Shown: positions 27,501 through 35,024 of the stretch, one piece after another
Layout of the letters: each line of letters begins with the position of its first letter
Numbering within the stretch: position 1 is the stretch's first letter
Origin: Actinomadura barringtoniae
GTDB taxonomy: Bacteria > Actinomycetota > Actinomycetes > Streptosporangiales > Streptosporangiaceae
NCBI RefSeq assembly: GCF_017573505.1
Contig: NZ_JAGEOJ010000003.1
Span: 496,001 to 560,000 of the forward strand
DNA length: 64,000 bases
Direction of reading: 5' to 3'
Program-made: the position numbers and the translations under genes
Notes under the pieces: model-generated
The model's database searches: none
What the model was told of the DNA's origin: nothing
The model's input: the letters and a program-made list of their open reading frames with translations, nothing else

Positions 27501-28506
27501 CCGAATGGGCATCCGGGACGTCTTCGGCACGCGGCTCGAGCTCCGGCTCGGCGACAGCTACGAGTCCGAGATCGACCGGCGCCTGGCCGAGAACGTTCCG
27601 GAACGCCGCCCGGGACGCGGACTGACTCGCGATGGCCTGCACTTCCTCGCCGCGCTCCCCCGCATCGACGGACGCGGCACCGTGGACGACCTCAGCGATG
27701 GCGTGGCCAAGCTGGTCGAGGCGGTGAACGGCGCCTGGCAGGGGCCCAAGGCGCCGCCGGTACGGCTGCTGCCCGACCTGCTGCCGGCGTCCGCGCTCGC
27801 CGAGGCGCCGCGCGGACGCTGGCGGATCCCCATCGGAATCGACGAGAACTCGCTGTCCCCCGTCCACGTCGACTTCCAGGCCGACCCGCACTTCGTGGTC
27901 GTCGGGGACACCGAATGCGGCAAGACCAACCTGCTGCGCCAGATCGCCGAGGGCGTCGTCGCCCAGCACCCGCCCTCCGAGGCGCGGCTGGTCTTCATCG
28001 ACTACCGGCGTTCACTCCTCGACACCGCCGACACCGAGCACCGCGTCGGCTACGCCGCCTCGTCGTCGGCCGCGGTCGAGGTGATCGACAACCTGGTGGA
28101 CGCGCTGAACGACCGGCTCCCGCCCGCCGACCTGACGGCCGAACAGCTGCGCAGCCGCTCGTGGTGGAAGGGCAGCGACGTCTTCGTCTTCGTCGACGAC
28201 TACGACCTGGTCGCCACGGCCAGCAACCCGCTGCTGCCGCTGGTCGAACTGCTCCCGCAGGCCCGCGACATCGGCGTTCACCTGGTCCTGTCGCGCGCGA
28301 TGGGCGGTGTGAGCAGGGCGCTGTACGACCCGGTGATCCAGCAGCTCAAGGACATGGCCTCACCCGCCCTGATCATGTCGGGCAGCCGGGAGGAAGGGCC
28401 CCTGTTCGGCGAGGTCCGCCCGATGCCCATGACCACCGGCCGCGGCACGTTCTTCGAACGTCGCAGCGGCGCGCGCCTCGTTCAGACCACGCTGCGAGAC
28501 CACTGA
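24544..28506 (+). CDS. eccC: EccC, FtsK/SpoIIIE-type ATPase motor of type VII secretion (fused Ca-Cb form)
   Basis: 1320 residues in one chain. GTG 24544 starts MGTVIVRRPERRPPPQLPEG, the family N-terminus; a longer in-frame start at 24457 lacks it. Two transmembrane helices follow (YLPMAASGGAMGLMFM and WVASGLFVLSMVGMGF). Three ATPase domains carry intact P-loops: GATGSGKS at 486-493, GAPQTGKS at 836-843 and GDTECGKT at 1121-1128. EccC recognises Esx dimers through ATPase 3 and drives export from the membrane complex with EccB and EccD. In many ESX loci it is split into EccCa and EccCb; here it is fused. It is on the opposite strand from eccB and eccD and follows the effector pair. Confidence 0.96.
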   Translation: MGTVIVRRPERRPPPQLPEGEIMMEPPPEVPESISQGFANALMYLPMAASGGAMGLMFMGGAGGAGGGNPIMWVASGLFVLSMVGMGFGHVGQGAGERKQRLNGARRDYYRYLDQIRARVRKAAKQQREALEWSGPSPRTLWSLVMSHRLWERRPADEDFGHVRIGKGRQQLALELVVPETKPIEDLEPMCAGALRRFLRAHSTVPDLPVAVSLPAFARIVMTGEPDVIRAMVRAMVAQIAAFHTPDDMRVSICASPERMQEWQWAKWLPHSLHPTEQDAAGPVRLLVNTLSQLEQLIGKEIKDRPRFSVGVGKEDLPYHVVIVDGGTVTPDSQIGADGIKGVCVIDLNGAVAPTADATMLRLHVTRDGLEMLENDRTGKDISTPLGNSDGLSYVQSEGLALKLAPLRAGAAEEPEQNALASNLTLTSLLGLTSPYGIDLRATWQVRAPRNRYRVPIGVNAEGRPVELDIKESAQGGMGPHGLLIGATGSGKSELLRTLVLGLAVTHSSETLNFVLVDFKGGATFLGLEQLQHVSAVITNLEDELPLVDRMYDALHGEMIRRQELLRAAGNYVSIRDYEKAREQGAALKPMPTLFVVLDEFSELLAAKPEFAELFVMIGRLGRSLGVHLLLASQRLEEGKMRGLDTHLSYRIGLRTFSAMESRVVLGVPDAYELPSQPGNGYLKVDVTEMTRFKAAYVSGPVSGEQEARTSSGPVAQRRILPYSAAFIPRQAVEQPQQEAGKTSEESLFNVVIQQLAGKGPAAHQIWLPPLDVPPAINELLPQLSTTPHHGLSTSGWEGRGKLSAVVGIIDRPFDQRRDPFWVDLSAAAGHVAIAGAPQTGKSTILRSMLASLALLHTPQEAQFYCLDFGGGTLSALAGLPHVGGVASRLDGDRVRRTVAEVSTLLDRREQEFTERGIDSIATYRRLRAAGEIEGDGFGDVFLVVDGWMTLRQEYEQLEEVITDLAQRGLGYGVHIVATAGKWSEYRMGIRDVFGTRLELRLGDSYESEIDRRLAENVPERRPGRGLTRDGLHFLAALPRIDGRGTVDDLSDGVAKLVEAVNGAWQGPKAPPVRLLPDLLPASALAEAPRGRWRIPIGIDENSLSPVHVDFQADPHFVVVGDTECGKTNLLRQIAEGVVAQHPPSEARLVFIDYRRSLLDTADTEHRVGYAASSSAAVEVIDNLVDALNDRLPPADLTAEQLRSRSWWKGSDVFVFVDDYDLVATASNPLLPLVELLPQARDIGVHLVLSRAMGGVSRALYDPVIQQLKDMASPALIMSGSREEGPLFGEVRPMPMTTGRGTFFERRSGARLVQTTLRDH

Positions 28507-28550
28507 GAGGACACGGCCCCGAGCAACTGAGGGACCGCCCAGGCCACCGC

Positions 28551-28598
28551 GTGCCGGGCCACGCGCGTGCCGGGCCACGCGCGTGCCGGGCCACGCGC
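28551..28598. repeat. Three perfect 16-bp tandem repeats between convergent eccC and mycosin 2
   Basis: Unit GTGCCGGGCCACGCGC occurs three times without spacers, followed by decayed copies to about 28640. It lies in the 211-base gap between the ends of eccC and mycosin 2. Units contain inner GC-rich complementarity and could form structured RNA ends, but no clear U-tract terminator follows. Confidence 0.85.
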
Positions 28599-28717
28599 GT
28601 GTCGAGCCGCCGCGCATGACGGGCCGCGCGTGACGGGCTGCCGCGGGTGAGGGGCCGCGCCAGCGCGCGTGTCGGGGCGTCGGGGAGGGCTGGGGGCGGG
28701 GCTCGTACGGGCTGTGG

Positions 28718-30067
28718 TCAGGAGCGGGAGCCGATGGTTCCGCCGTCGGGACCTACGCTCTCGACCTCTTCTTCGGGCTGCCGCAAGGGGAAGGTGACCC
28801 GCCCGGCGCGCCAGCCGCGACGGCGGCCCATGGGGAGCACGACTCCGGCGACGGCGGCGAGGCCGGCGAGGCCCAGCGCCCCTCCGGTGACCGCGACCGC
28901 GAGGTTGCGCGTGCGGTGGTCCGAGGGCGCGGGGGCGGCGAACCGAGCCGGCGCGGCGGGCGGGGCGCTCGCCGGTCCGTTCTCCTCGGGCAGTACGGCG
29001 GTGACGGCCTGCATCGGATCGACCATGCCGCGGCCGGTGAAGTCGCCGACGTTCCCGTCCGCGGTGATCACGATCCTGTGCACGACCTGATCGGCGGAGA
29101 GATCCGGGTGCCGGGAGATGACGAGGGCGGCGACGCCGGACACGAACGCCGCGGCGTAGCTGGTGCCCTGTGCGGCGAGGTCGTAGCCGCCCTGCATGGT
29201 CGCCGCGTAGACGTCCTTGCCCGGCGCGGCGACGTCCACCTTGGAGAGCAGAGTCGAGGACTCGGCGCGGGCCCCGTCGCGGTCCAGCGACGCCACGGAG
29301 ATGACTCCCGGGTAGCTCGCCGGGTACGCCTTGCCGTTCTCTCCTTCCGGGATCTCCTGATTCCCCCCGGCCGCTACGAGCACGACGTTGCGCTTCTGCG
29401 CGAAGTGCACGGCCTCCAACAGCTCGGGGGTGTTCTTGACCTTGAGGGACATGTTGATGACCCGCGCGCCGCCGTCCACGGCCTTGTGAATGGCCGCAGG
29501 CAGCAGCGCCCCATCGTTGTTGTTCGGCGCGTCCTGGTTCTGGAGCTTGATGATGAGGAGCCGCGAGGCCGGGGCGACGCCGCTGAGCGGGATCCGGCGG
29601 TCGATCATGTTCCGGCCGCCGATCAGGGACGCGATCTGGGTGCCATGTCCGGCGCAGTCCCTCTTGCCGGTGTGGGTGAGGTCGATGAACTGGCCGGGCG
29701 GTACGCGGCCGGCGAGCATCGGGTGGTCGGGCTGGACGCCGCTGTCGATCACGGCGACGGTGACGCCCTGGCCCTGGGTCAGCGGCCATACACGTTCGAA
29801 GCCGAGCCGCTTCTGCGCCCAGGATTCGTCGGTCGGGGCGTGTTCGGGCTTCGTCTCCGGCTGGCAGGACTGATCTGACTGGGCGGCGGGCGGAGGACTT
29901 GACTGCTTCGGCGTCGGCGGGGCGTACGGGCGGGAGTCGGCCTGCGCCGCCCCGAACGTCGACGCGGAGGACGATGCGGAGGCCACACCGGGGACTGCCG
30001 ATCCGAAGATCGCCAGGGATGTCAGGGCCGCGCATCCGCAGGCCGTTGCTAGCCCCGCCGTGCGCAT
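28718..30067 (-). CDS. Mycosin (MycP-type subtilisin-like protease), copy 2
   Basis: 449 residues from ATG 30067 with GAGGAGG upstream. Signal peptide (1-31), a Pro/Ser-rich propeptide-like stretch (45-80), then ESWAQKRLGFERVWPLTQGQ and a subtilase domain with Asp108 (VIDSGV), His141 (GHGTQIA) and Ser303 (QGTSYAAA). A C-terminal transmembrane helix (AVAVTGGALGLAGLAAVAGV) and a basic tail end the protein. The shared VWPLTQGQGVTV segment shows it is a true mycosin paralogue of the protein at 14989-16167, though otherwise diverged, with Y rather than Q or M after the catalytic serine. Its substrate is unknown. Confidence 0.93.
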   Translation of the reverse strand: MRTAGLATACGCAALTSLAIFGSAVPGVASASSSASTFGAAQADSRPYAPPTPKQSSPPPAAQSDQSCQPETKPEHAPTDESWAQKRLGFERVWPLTQGQGVTVAVIDSGVQPDHPMLAGRVPPGQFIDLTHTGKRDCAGHGTQIASLIGGRNMIDRRIPLSGVAPASRLLIIKLQNQDAPNNNDGALLPAAIHKAVDGGARVINMSLKVKNTPELLEAVHFAQKRNVVLVAAGGNQEIPEGENGKAYPASYPGVISVASLDRDGARAESSTLLSKVDVAAPGKDVYAATMQGGYDLAAQGTSYAAAFVSGVAALVISRHPDLSADQVVHRIVITADGNVGDFTGRGMVDPMQAVTAVLPEENGPASAPPAAPARFAAPAPSDHRTRNLAVAVTGGALGLAGLAAVAGVVLPMGRRRGWRAGRVTFPLRQPEEEVESVGPDGGTIGSRS

Positions 30068-30129
30068 TCCACAACCTCCTCTGACGGTTCGGTCAATGAC
30101 TGTAGACGAACGGCGTCTCACATGTCCGA

Positions 30130-30150
30130 CTTGTTCGACGGTCGGTCAAG
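30130..30150. promoter_or_regulatory. Imperfect palindrome upstream of mycosin 2, possible repressor site
   Basis: CTTG, CGAC, GTCG and CAAG are arranged symmetrically around 30140 (16 of 20 positions pair). A related half (GACGGTTCGGTCAA) lies at 30081-30094, nearer the mycosin start. Such sites often bind TetR-family dimers, and a TetR gene lies 430 bases away, but the link is speculative. Confidence 0.35.
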
Positions 30151-30307
30151 GGGCGCGGGGAGGGGTGGCGATCTTGGGGGGATCGGCCGGATTCGGTCAG
30201 GGGTCTTTGTATCCGGGTGGTCATGGGGGTGGGGTGCGGTGGACTTGGTGTTTCGCCTGCTACGGAGGCGGGGGTTCGTTAGCATGGAAAACGAGACCGG
30301 ACGATCC

Positions 30308-30333
30308 GGAATATAGGCGTGGATCTTGGGGTT
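30308..30333 (+). promoter_or_regulatory. SigR-type promoter GGAAT-N18-GTT
   Basis: GGAAT at 30308-30312 and GTT at 30331-30333 are separated by exactly 18 bases, matching the Streptomyces SigR (thiol-stress) consensus. It is 41 bases before a small ORF with a strong ribosome binding site. One to two chance matches per window are expected, so position is the main support. The rest of the 30068-30373 gap holds the mycosin 2 promoter region and the palindrome listed above. Confidence 0.5.
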
Positions 30334-30373
30334 GTGACCAACAAGATCCCCGACGGTCTCCTTGGAGGTAGGT

Positions 30374-30553
30374 ATGAAGAGCAGCATTCCCCGGCCTCGC
30401 AGCAACGCCGGACGGTCGCATGTGAAGTCGACGTCCCTGCGCGCTCTCGCGGTGGCGGCCCAGCTGGAACGGCATCACGCCCCGGAGGGCCCGCCAGGCC
30501 ATGAGAACGGCCGGAGGGAGCGCCCTGCGCGGCGTACTCCCGACCCGGCCTAA
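30374..30553 (+). CDS. 59-residue basic small protein behind a SigR-like promoter
   Basis: Starts MKSSIPRPRSNAGRSHVKST, with GGAGGTAGGT immediately before the ATG, one of the best ribosome binding sites in the window. The protein is rich in Arg, His and Pro, has one short helix (LRALAVAAQLERHH) and no membrane segment. It is followed by a perfect terminator hairpin. I do not recognise it. The combination of promoter-like motif, strong ribosome binding site and terminator makes a real gene likely despite the length. Confidence 0.6.
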   Translation: MKSSIPRPRSNAGRSHVKSTSLRALAVAAQLERHHAPEGPPGHENGRRERPARRTPDPA

Positions 30554-30563
30554 CAACAGATTT

Positions 30564-30600
30564 CAGGAAGCCTCCGCGTGTCTCACGCGGAGGCTTCCTG
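30564..30600. terminator. Perfect 17-bp hairpin, bidirectional terminator
   Basis: CAGGAAGCCTCCGCGTG at 30564-30580 pairs perfectly with 30584-30600 around a TCT loop. It ends the small ORF and overlaps the last codons and stop of the convergent TetR gene, so it can serve both. Confidence 0.85.
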
Positions 30601-31143
30601 CATGAGGGCATGGATCGCGGCGCGGGTGCGGGCCTCCCCTAGAGCGTCCAGCATGGCCGTTAGATGTTCGGCGGAAAGGGGCGCCAGGAGGGTGTGGGCC
30701 CTGGCTTCGGGGTCGTTCTCCGCCAGGAGGATCGATAGGTGGCGATGCCAGAAGCGGTAGGCGCCGATGCGGTAGCGGGCCCCTGGGGATGCGGTCTCGG
30801 ACATGCGGACCAGGGGCAGGTGGGCCAGGGCGAAGTCGAGGTAAGCGGAGGAGAAGGCTTCTAGGCGGGCTTGAGGCGGAGCGCCGGGGCCTAGGGGTGG
30901 GGGGCCGGAGAGGATCGCGTTCTGGAGTTCGCGCTCGCGTTCGTCCAGGAGGGCTGCGGCCAGGCCGGACTTGTCGCCGAAGCGGCGGAAGAGGGTGCCC
31001 TTGCCCACGCCGGCGGCGGTGGCGATCTGGTCCATCGAGACCGATTCGACTCCGTGGGCGGCGAAGAGGTCGGCGGCTGCCGTGAGGACCTTGGCGCGGT
31101 TGCGGGCGGCGTCGGCGCGTTCCTTGGGCGGGGGCGTCCGCAT
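30583..31143 (-). CDS. TetR-family transcriptional regulator
   Basis: 186 residues from ATG 31143 (MRTPPPKERADAARNRAKVL); a GTG at 31158 is an alternative. The N-terminal helix-turn-helix is canonical: LFAAHGVESVSMDQIATAAG then VGKGTLFRRFGDKSGLAAAL. The C-terminal ligand-binding domain is helical (LSILLAENDPEARAHTLLAP). It is divergent from the Ser/Thr kinase gene with 185 bases between them, so it may control that promoter or itself. The ligand is unknown. Confidence 0.92.
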   Translation of the reverse strand: MRTPPPKERADAARNRAKVLTAAADLFAAHGVESVSMDQIATAAGVGKGTLFRRFGDKSGLAAALLDERERELQNAILSGPPPLGPGAPPQARLEAFSSAYLDFALAHLPLVRMSETASPGARYRIGAYRFWHRHLSILLAENDPEARAHTLLAPLSAEHLTAMLDALGEARTRAAIHALMQEASA

Positions 31144-31328
31144 CAGTTCCAGATCCACGTAAACGGACTGTAGTCCAATTGGGTGCGCGGAGGGAAACGG
31201 GCGGTGTAGCCGATGGTTAACGCTCTGAGGTCGTGTGGGGGCGGACGATCAGAACGTTCCGGAGCACATACCATCGACGGGAAATAGTCTGGCAACGTAG
31301 GAGCCGGAAGCGACGGAATGAGAGCGGT

Positions 31329-33194
31329 GTGACGGACAGGACGATGCCGGACGCCCACCCTCTGCGGTCGGGCGACCCGGAGCACCTCGGCGCGTACGAG
31401 GTCCTGGGGCGGCTGGGCGAGGGCGGCCAGGGGGCGGTCTTCCTTGCGCGCGGAGCCGGCGAGTACGTCGCGATCAAGCTGCTGCACGCCGGGCTGAACG
31501 CCGACGACACGGCACGGGCGCGGTTCGTGCGGGAGCTCGAGGTCGCCAAGCGGGTGGCGCGGTTCTGCACGGCGGCCGTGATCGATGCCGATGTGGCGGG
31601 CGACCAGCCGTACATCGTGAGCGAGTACGTGCCCGGGCTGTCGCTGCACAAGCTGGTGGCGGCCGAGGGGCCGCGCAGCGGCGGGGCGCTCGAACGGCTC
31701 GCGATCAGCACGTTGACCGCTCTCACGGCCATTCACCAGGCCGGGATCGTCCACCGCGACTTCAAGCCGCACAACGTCATGCTGGGCCCGGACGGCCCGC
31801 GCGTGATCGACTTCGGGGTCGCCCGCGCCTATGCGGCCGCGGGCGAGACGCAGAACGTCGGCACGCCCGCCTACATGGCGCCTGAACATTTCACCGGCGG
31901 CAACGTTGGCCCCGCGGCCGACATGTTCGCCTGGGGCACGACGATGGCGTACGCCGCCAACGGCCGCCCCGCGTTCGGCAACGACGAGATGGCCGCGGTC
32001 ATGCACCGGATCTTGACCGGGGAGCCCGATCTGGGCGACCTGCCGAGCCCGCTGCGCGACGTGGTCGTCGCCTGCCTGTCCAAGGACCCGGACCAGCGGC
32101 CCTCGGCGCGCGAGGCGCAGGAGATGCTCGTCGGGGCTGCCAGCGGCGCGATGCCCGCCGCGGGGGCGGCGGGTGCCGGGGCTGCGGCTGCGGCCCCTGC
32201 GGCCTTTCCTACTGAACGGACTGACCCCGGCGAGGCTCCGAGAGGGAACACCTCTCCGCAGCCCCCGCCGTACGACAGCTTGAATCCGCCGGTGGCTGCG
32301 GCCGCCGAGGGGCCGAGTGGATCTGGTGGGCCGGCCGGGACGTCCTGGCCTGGCGGACCTGGCGGCATGGCCGAAACGTCCTGGCCCGGCGGACCGGGTG
32401 GGCAGGGTGGACCGGCCGGGGCGTCTTGGCCTGGCGGACCGGGTGGACCTGGTGCCGCGATGCCCTCTCCGGCGCCGCATCCCCCGGAAAAGAAGGGGCG
32501 TAAGCGCCTCGCGCCGCTGGTCGCGGCCGCCGCGGTACTTGTGGTGGCGGCGGGCGGAGCGGCCTGGGCGGCGACCCGTTCCGGCGACGACGGCAACAAG
32601 AACGACCAGAAGGCCGCGATCGCCGACCAGAACACGCAGAACGGCCAGGACGGGCAGGCGGGCAACCCGGCAGGTGCGGGCGGCCAGTCCAAGGGCCCGA
32701 AGAACCCCAAGGCGCCAGGCAACGGCCAGGGCCAGCAGGGCAACGGGTCTGGCGGCGATGACCAGACCGGGGGGAACGACCCCAAGGGTGGCGGCGGCAA
32801 GAGCAAGCCCGGCACCAAGCCCAGCAAGGGCGGCGGAGGCGGCGGGGGCGGTGGCTCCACGCAGGAGCCCGCGAACAAGTTCACGCCCCAGTCCGCCTGC
32901 GACAGCGGCGGCCATGGTGGCGGCTACTACGTGCAGAGGTCGCTTTCGGTCTCCGGCGGAACCGCCTACCTGCTGTACAACAGCTCGGGCTACAACTGTG
33001 CGGTCACGATGAAGACCAAGAGCGTCGGCACGAGTTCCGGGGTCTCGGTCTTCATCCAGAAGCAGGGCGGAAGCCCCGTCGCCGACAGCGGCTCGTTCTC
33101 CTGGTACGCGGGGCCGGTCTACGTCTCGGCCAAGAAGACCTGCGTGCGCTTCGGCGGCAACGGCGCCAGCGCCCCGTACGGCAACTGCGGCTGA
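31329..33194 (+). CDS. Transmembrane Ser/Thr protein kinase (PknB-type N-lobe, unique extracellular domain)
   Basis: 622 residues from GTG 31329. The kinase domain (about 15-275) is intact: GEGGQGAVF loop, Lys50 in VAIK, Asp144 in HRDFKPHN and Asp161 in DFG. A Pro/Gly/Ser-rich juxtamembrane linker follows (about 280-385), then a transmembrane helix (LVAAAAVLVVAAGGAAWAA). The outer part begins with a Gln/Asn/Gly-rich stalk and ends in a Cys-containing domain of about 105 residues (SACDSGGHGGGYYV to SAPYGNCG), without PASTA repeats. HRDF instead of HRDL occurs in related actinobacterial kinases. It likely senses an envelope signal and phosphorylates cytosolic proteins. It is divergent from a TetR gene. 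Confidence 0.93.
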   Translation: MTDRTMPDAHPLRSGDPEHLGAYEVLGRLGEGGQGAVFLARGAGEYVAIKLLHAGLNADDTARARFVRELEVAKRVARFCTAAVIDADVAGDQPYIVSEYVPGLSLHKLVAAEGPRSGGALERLAISTLTALTAIHQAGIVHRDFKPHNVMLGPDGPRVIDFGVARAYAAAGETQNVGTPAYMAPEHFTGGNVGPAADMFAWGTTMAYAANGRPAFGNDEMAAVMHRILTGEPDLGDLPSPLRDVVVACLSKDPDQRPSAREAQEMLVGAASGAMPAAGAAGAGAAAAAPAAFPTERTDPGEAPRGNTSPQPPPYDSLNPPVAAAAEGPSGSGGPAGTSWPGGPGGMAETSWPGGPGGQGGPAGASWPGGPGGPGAAMPSPAPHPPEKKGRKRLAPLVAAAAVLVVAAGGAAWAATRSGDDGNKNDQKAAIADQNTQNGQDGQAGNPAGAGGQSKGPKNPKAPGNGQGQQGNGSGGDDQTGGNDPKGGGGKSKPGTKPSKGGGGGGGGGSTQEPANKFTPQSACDSGGHGGGYYVQRSLSVSGGTAYLLYNSSGYNCAVTMKTKSVGTSSGVSVFIQKQGGSPVADSGSFSWYAGPVYVSAKKTCVRFGGNGASAPYGNCG

Positions 33195-33316
33195 GCCAGA
33201 ACGGACGGGCCGACCGTTTCCCCGAGCTTGGCGCGTGGCGCGGCCATGCATGGGTGAACGGGGCTAAGGCCTGAAGGACGGGCTGCACGCGCGCCGAGAG
33301 CGCCGCGAGCGCCCGA

Positions 33317-33424
33317 GCGCTGTGCGCGCGACCGGCACCGCATGCGCTGTGCGCGCGACCGGCACCGCACGCGTTGTACGCGCGACCAGCACCGCACGCG
33401 TTGTACGCGCAACCGGCGCTGAAT
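33317..33424. repeat. Four 27-bp tandem repeats downstream of the kinase
   Basis: Units begin at 33317, 33344, 33371 and 33398 and share GCG(C/T)TGT(G/A)CGCGCGACC, with a few substitutions. They fill part of the 410-base gap between the kinase stop and the DUF397 gene. There are no spacers, so this is not CRISPR. The flanking 33425-33604 shows no gene I can support. Confidence 0.85.
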
Positions 33425-33604
33425 GCGGGCTGCGTGTTGGCTGACTGGAGGCTGAAGGCGGCTGAGAGGCCTTGGGAGGGGCTGGGAGGCGGGGATCCGG
33501 CGGTTGGGGCGGTCTTCCGATCGGGCCGGCCCCTCCAGTGCCGAAGGGGCGGCTCGACGGATCGCCTGGACCCGGGCAGAACGGGGACGGCCGGGTCCTG
33601 GGGA

Positions 33605-33889
33605 TCAGTTGCTGGCGATGATCAGGTGATCGAAGTCGCCATCTTTGGCGCCCAGGATGAGCGCCTCGATCTCGTGTCGGGTGTAGATGAGGGCCGGTCC
33701 CTCGGGATGCCGGGAATTGCGCATCGCGACCCGCCCACCGGGCAGTTCGGCGATCTCGACGCAGTTTCCCTGGGAGTTGCTCCTACGGGACTTCAGCCAT
33801 TGCGCCCCGGGGAGATTGGTCGCGGGCATTCCGTTGTCGTATGTGTCCGGCCGAGCCTCTGAGCGGCCGTTGTCGGTCTGAAGCATCAT
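33605..33889 (-). CDS. DUF397 protein
   Basis: 94 residues ending in a typical DUF397 domain: GAQWLKSRRSNSQGNCVEIA, then VAMRNSRHPEGPALIYTRHE and AFILGAKDGDFD-like ending (EALILGAKDGDFDHLI). DUF397 proteins are small partners, almost always encoded beside XRE regulators with a DUF5753 domain, as here; some pairs control antibiotic production or development in Streptomyces. The ATG overlaps the XRE stop by four bases, so they are translated together. Confidence 0.93.
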   Translation of the reverse strand: MMLQTDNGRSEARPDTYDNGMPATNLPGAQWLKSRRSNSQGNCVEIAELPGGRVAMRNSRHPEGPALIYTRHEIEALILGAKDGDFDHLIIASN

Positions 33890-34752
33890 GTCTCTCTGAG
33901 AAGATCGCCGAGAAGCTCGACGGTGCGCTCCGGGGTCGCGCTGTCGACGCACAGGCGCTCCATCGCCTGAAGATAGGTGTCGACGTCGTCGCGCTTGTCC
34001 AGGTACATCGCACCCGTGAGGTTCTCGACGTAAACCACGTCCGGCAGGTCCTGCTCGGGAAAACGCAGGATGGTGAAGGCCCCACCCTCGGCGGCGTGGC
34101 CGCCGAACCGGAACGGCATGACCTGAATGGTCACGTTGGGGAGCTTGCTCATGGTGATGAGGTGCTCGAACTGGCCCCGCATCACCTCCGGACCGCCGAT
34201 CGGGCGCCTGAGCGCGCCCTCGTCCAGCACGGCCCACAGCCTTGGTGCGTTCGGGCCGGTGAGCCGCTCCTGCCTCTGCAGGCGCAGCTCGACGCGCTGG
34301 TCGATCTCGTGCTCGGTGGCGCCGGCGTTGCCCAAGCGGATGACCGCGCGGGCGTACCCCTCCGACTGCAGCAGTCCGGGGACGAACTGCAGTTCATACG
34401 TCCGGATCAGTGTCGCGGCCTCCTCCAGTCCCACATACGTCTGGAACCAGTTGGGAAGCACGTCGCTGTACCGGTGCCACCAGCCCGGGGTGTTGGCCTC
34501 CCGTGCCAGCTGCAGCAGCGCCTCGCGCTCGGCCTTGTCGGCGACGCCGTACAGCGTGAGCAGGTCGTCCACGTCACGTTCTTTGAAGCTGACCCGACCC
34601 AGCTCCAGGCGGCTGATCTTGGACTCCGACGCACGGATGACGTATCCGGCGTCCTGGCGGCTCACGCCGCGCGCCTCTCTCAGGCGACGCAGCTGCGAGC
34701 CGAGCAGGATGCGACGGACTGTCGATCCGGTTCCCGGCGTCTCTGGAGTCAC
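33886..34752 (-). CDS. XRE-family regulator with DUF5753 domain
   Basis: 288 residues. GTG 34752 has GGGAGG six bases upstream; a TTG at 34758 is too close. The helix-turn-helix is at about 15-70 (LGSQLRRLREARGVSRQDAG, YVIRASESKISRLELGRVS). The remainder is DUF5753: IRTYELQFVPGLLQSEGYAR, RLTGPNAPRLWAVLDEGALR and PNVTIQVMPFRFGGH. These proteins act with a cognate DUF397 protein, encoded next. It is divergent from the RsbW-like gene; the 272 bases between hold both promoters, not assignable by eye. Confidence 0.93.
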   Translation of the reverse strand: MTPETPGTGSTVRRILLGSQLRRLREARGVSRQDAGYVIRASESKISRLELGRVSFKERDVDDLLTLYGVADKAEREALLQLAREANTPGWWHRYSDVLPNWFQTYVGLEEAATLIRTYELQFVPGLLQSEGYARAVIRLGNAGATEHEIDQRVELRLQRQERLTGPNAPRLWAVLDEGALRRPIGGPEVMRGQFEHLITMSKLPNVTIQVMPFRFGGHAAEGGAFTILRFPEQDLPDVVYVENLTGAMYLDKRDDVDTYLQAMERLCVDSATPERTVELLGDLLRET

Positions 34753-35024
34753 GCCCAACCTCCCGGCTGGATGTCGTTCAGCGAACTTCTCCCGGCGAGC
34801 CGGGAATCCTACAGCAGTGTGCCACTCGGCTGTCTCTCCTGCTCTTACCTCCGATCATGCGCGTCTGCCGCGCCGCCCGCCCCTTCGATTCGCCCGCCCG
34901 CGCCGGATTCCCGAGCGGATGCACGTGCATTGGGCCTTGCATTCGCACGCTACGATGCGCAGGATAACGCACGAGACTTCCGAGCCACGGCTGCACAACG
35001 AGATCACTCTTTGGGGTCCGGGGA

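Noticed and set aside
28551..28598. Considered as a CRISPR array
   Set aside because: Units are 16 bp with no spacers and no cas genes nearby.
31143..33251. About 700-codon minus-strand frame opposite the Ser/Thr kinase
   Set aside because: Kinase motifs on the plus strand are unambiguous; the opposite frame is Arg/Gly-rich with no recognisable domain.
33317..33424. Considered as a CRISPR array
   Set aside because: Contiguous 27-bp units without spacers; no cas genes.
33374..33862. Plus-strand open frame running through the 27-bp repeats and opposite the DUF397 gene
   Set aside because: Low-complexity start in the repeats and antisense to a clear DUF397 domain with a coupled start.
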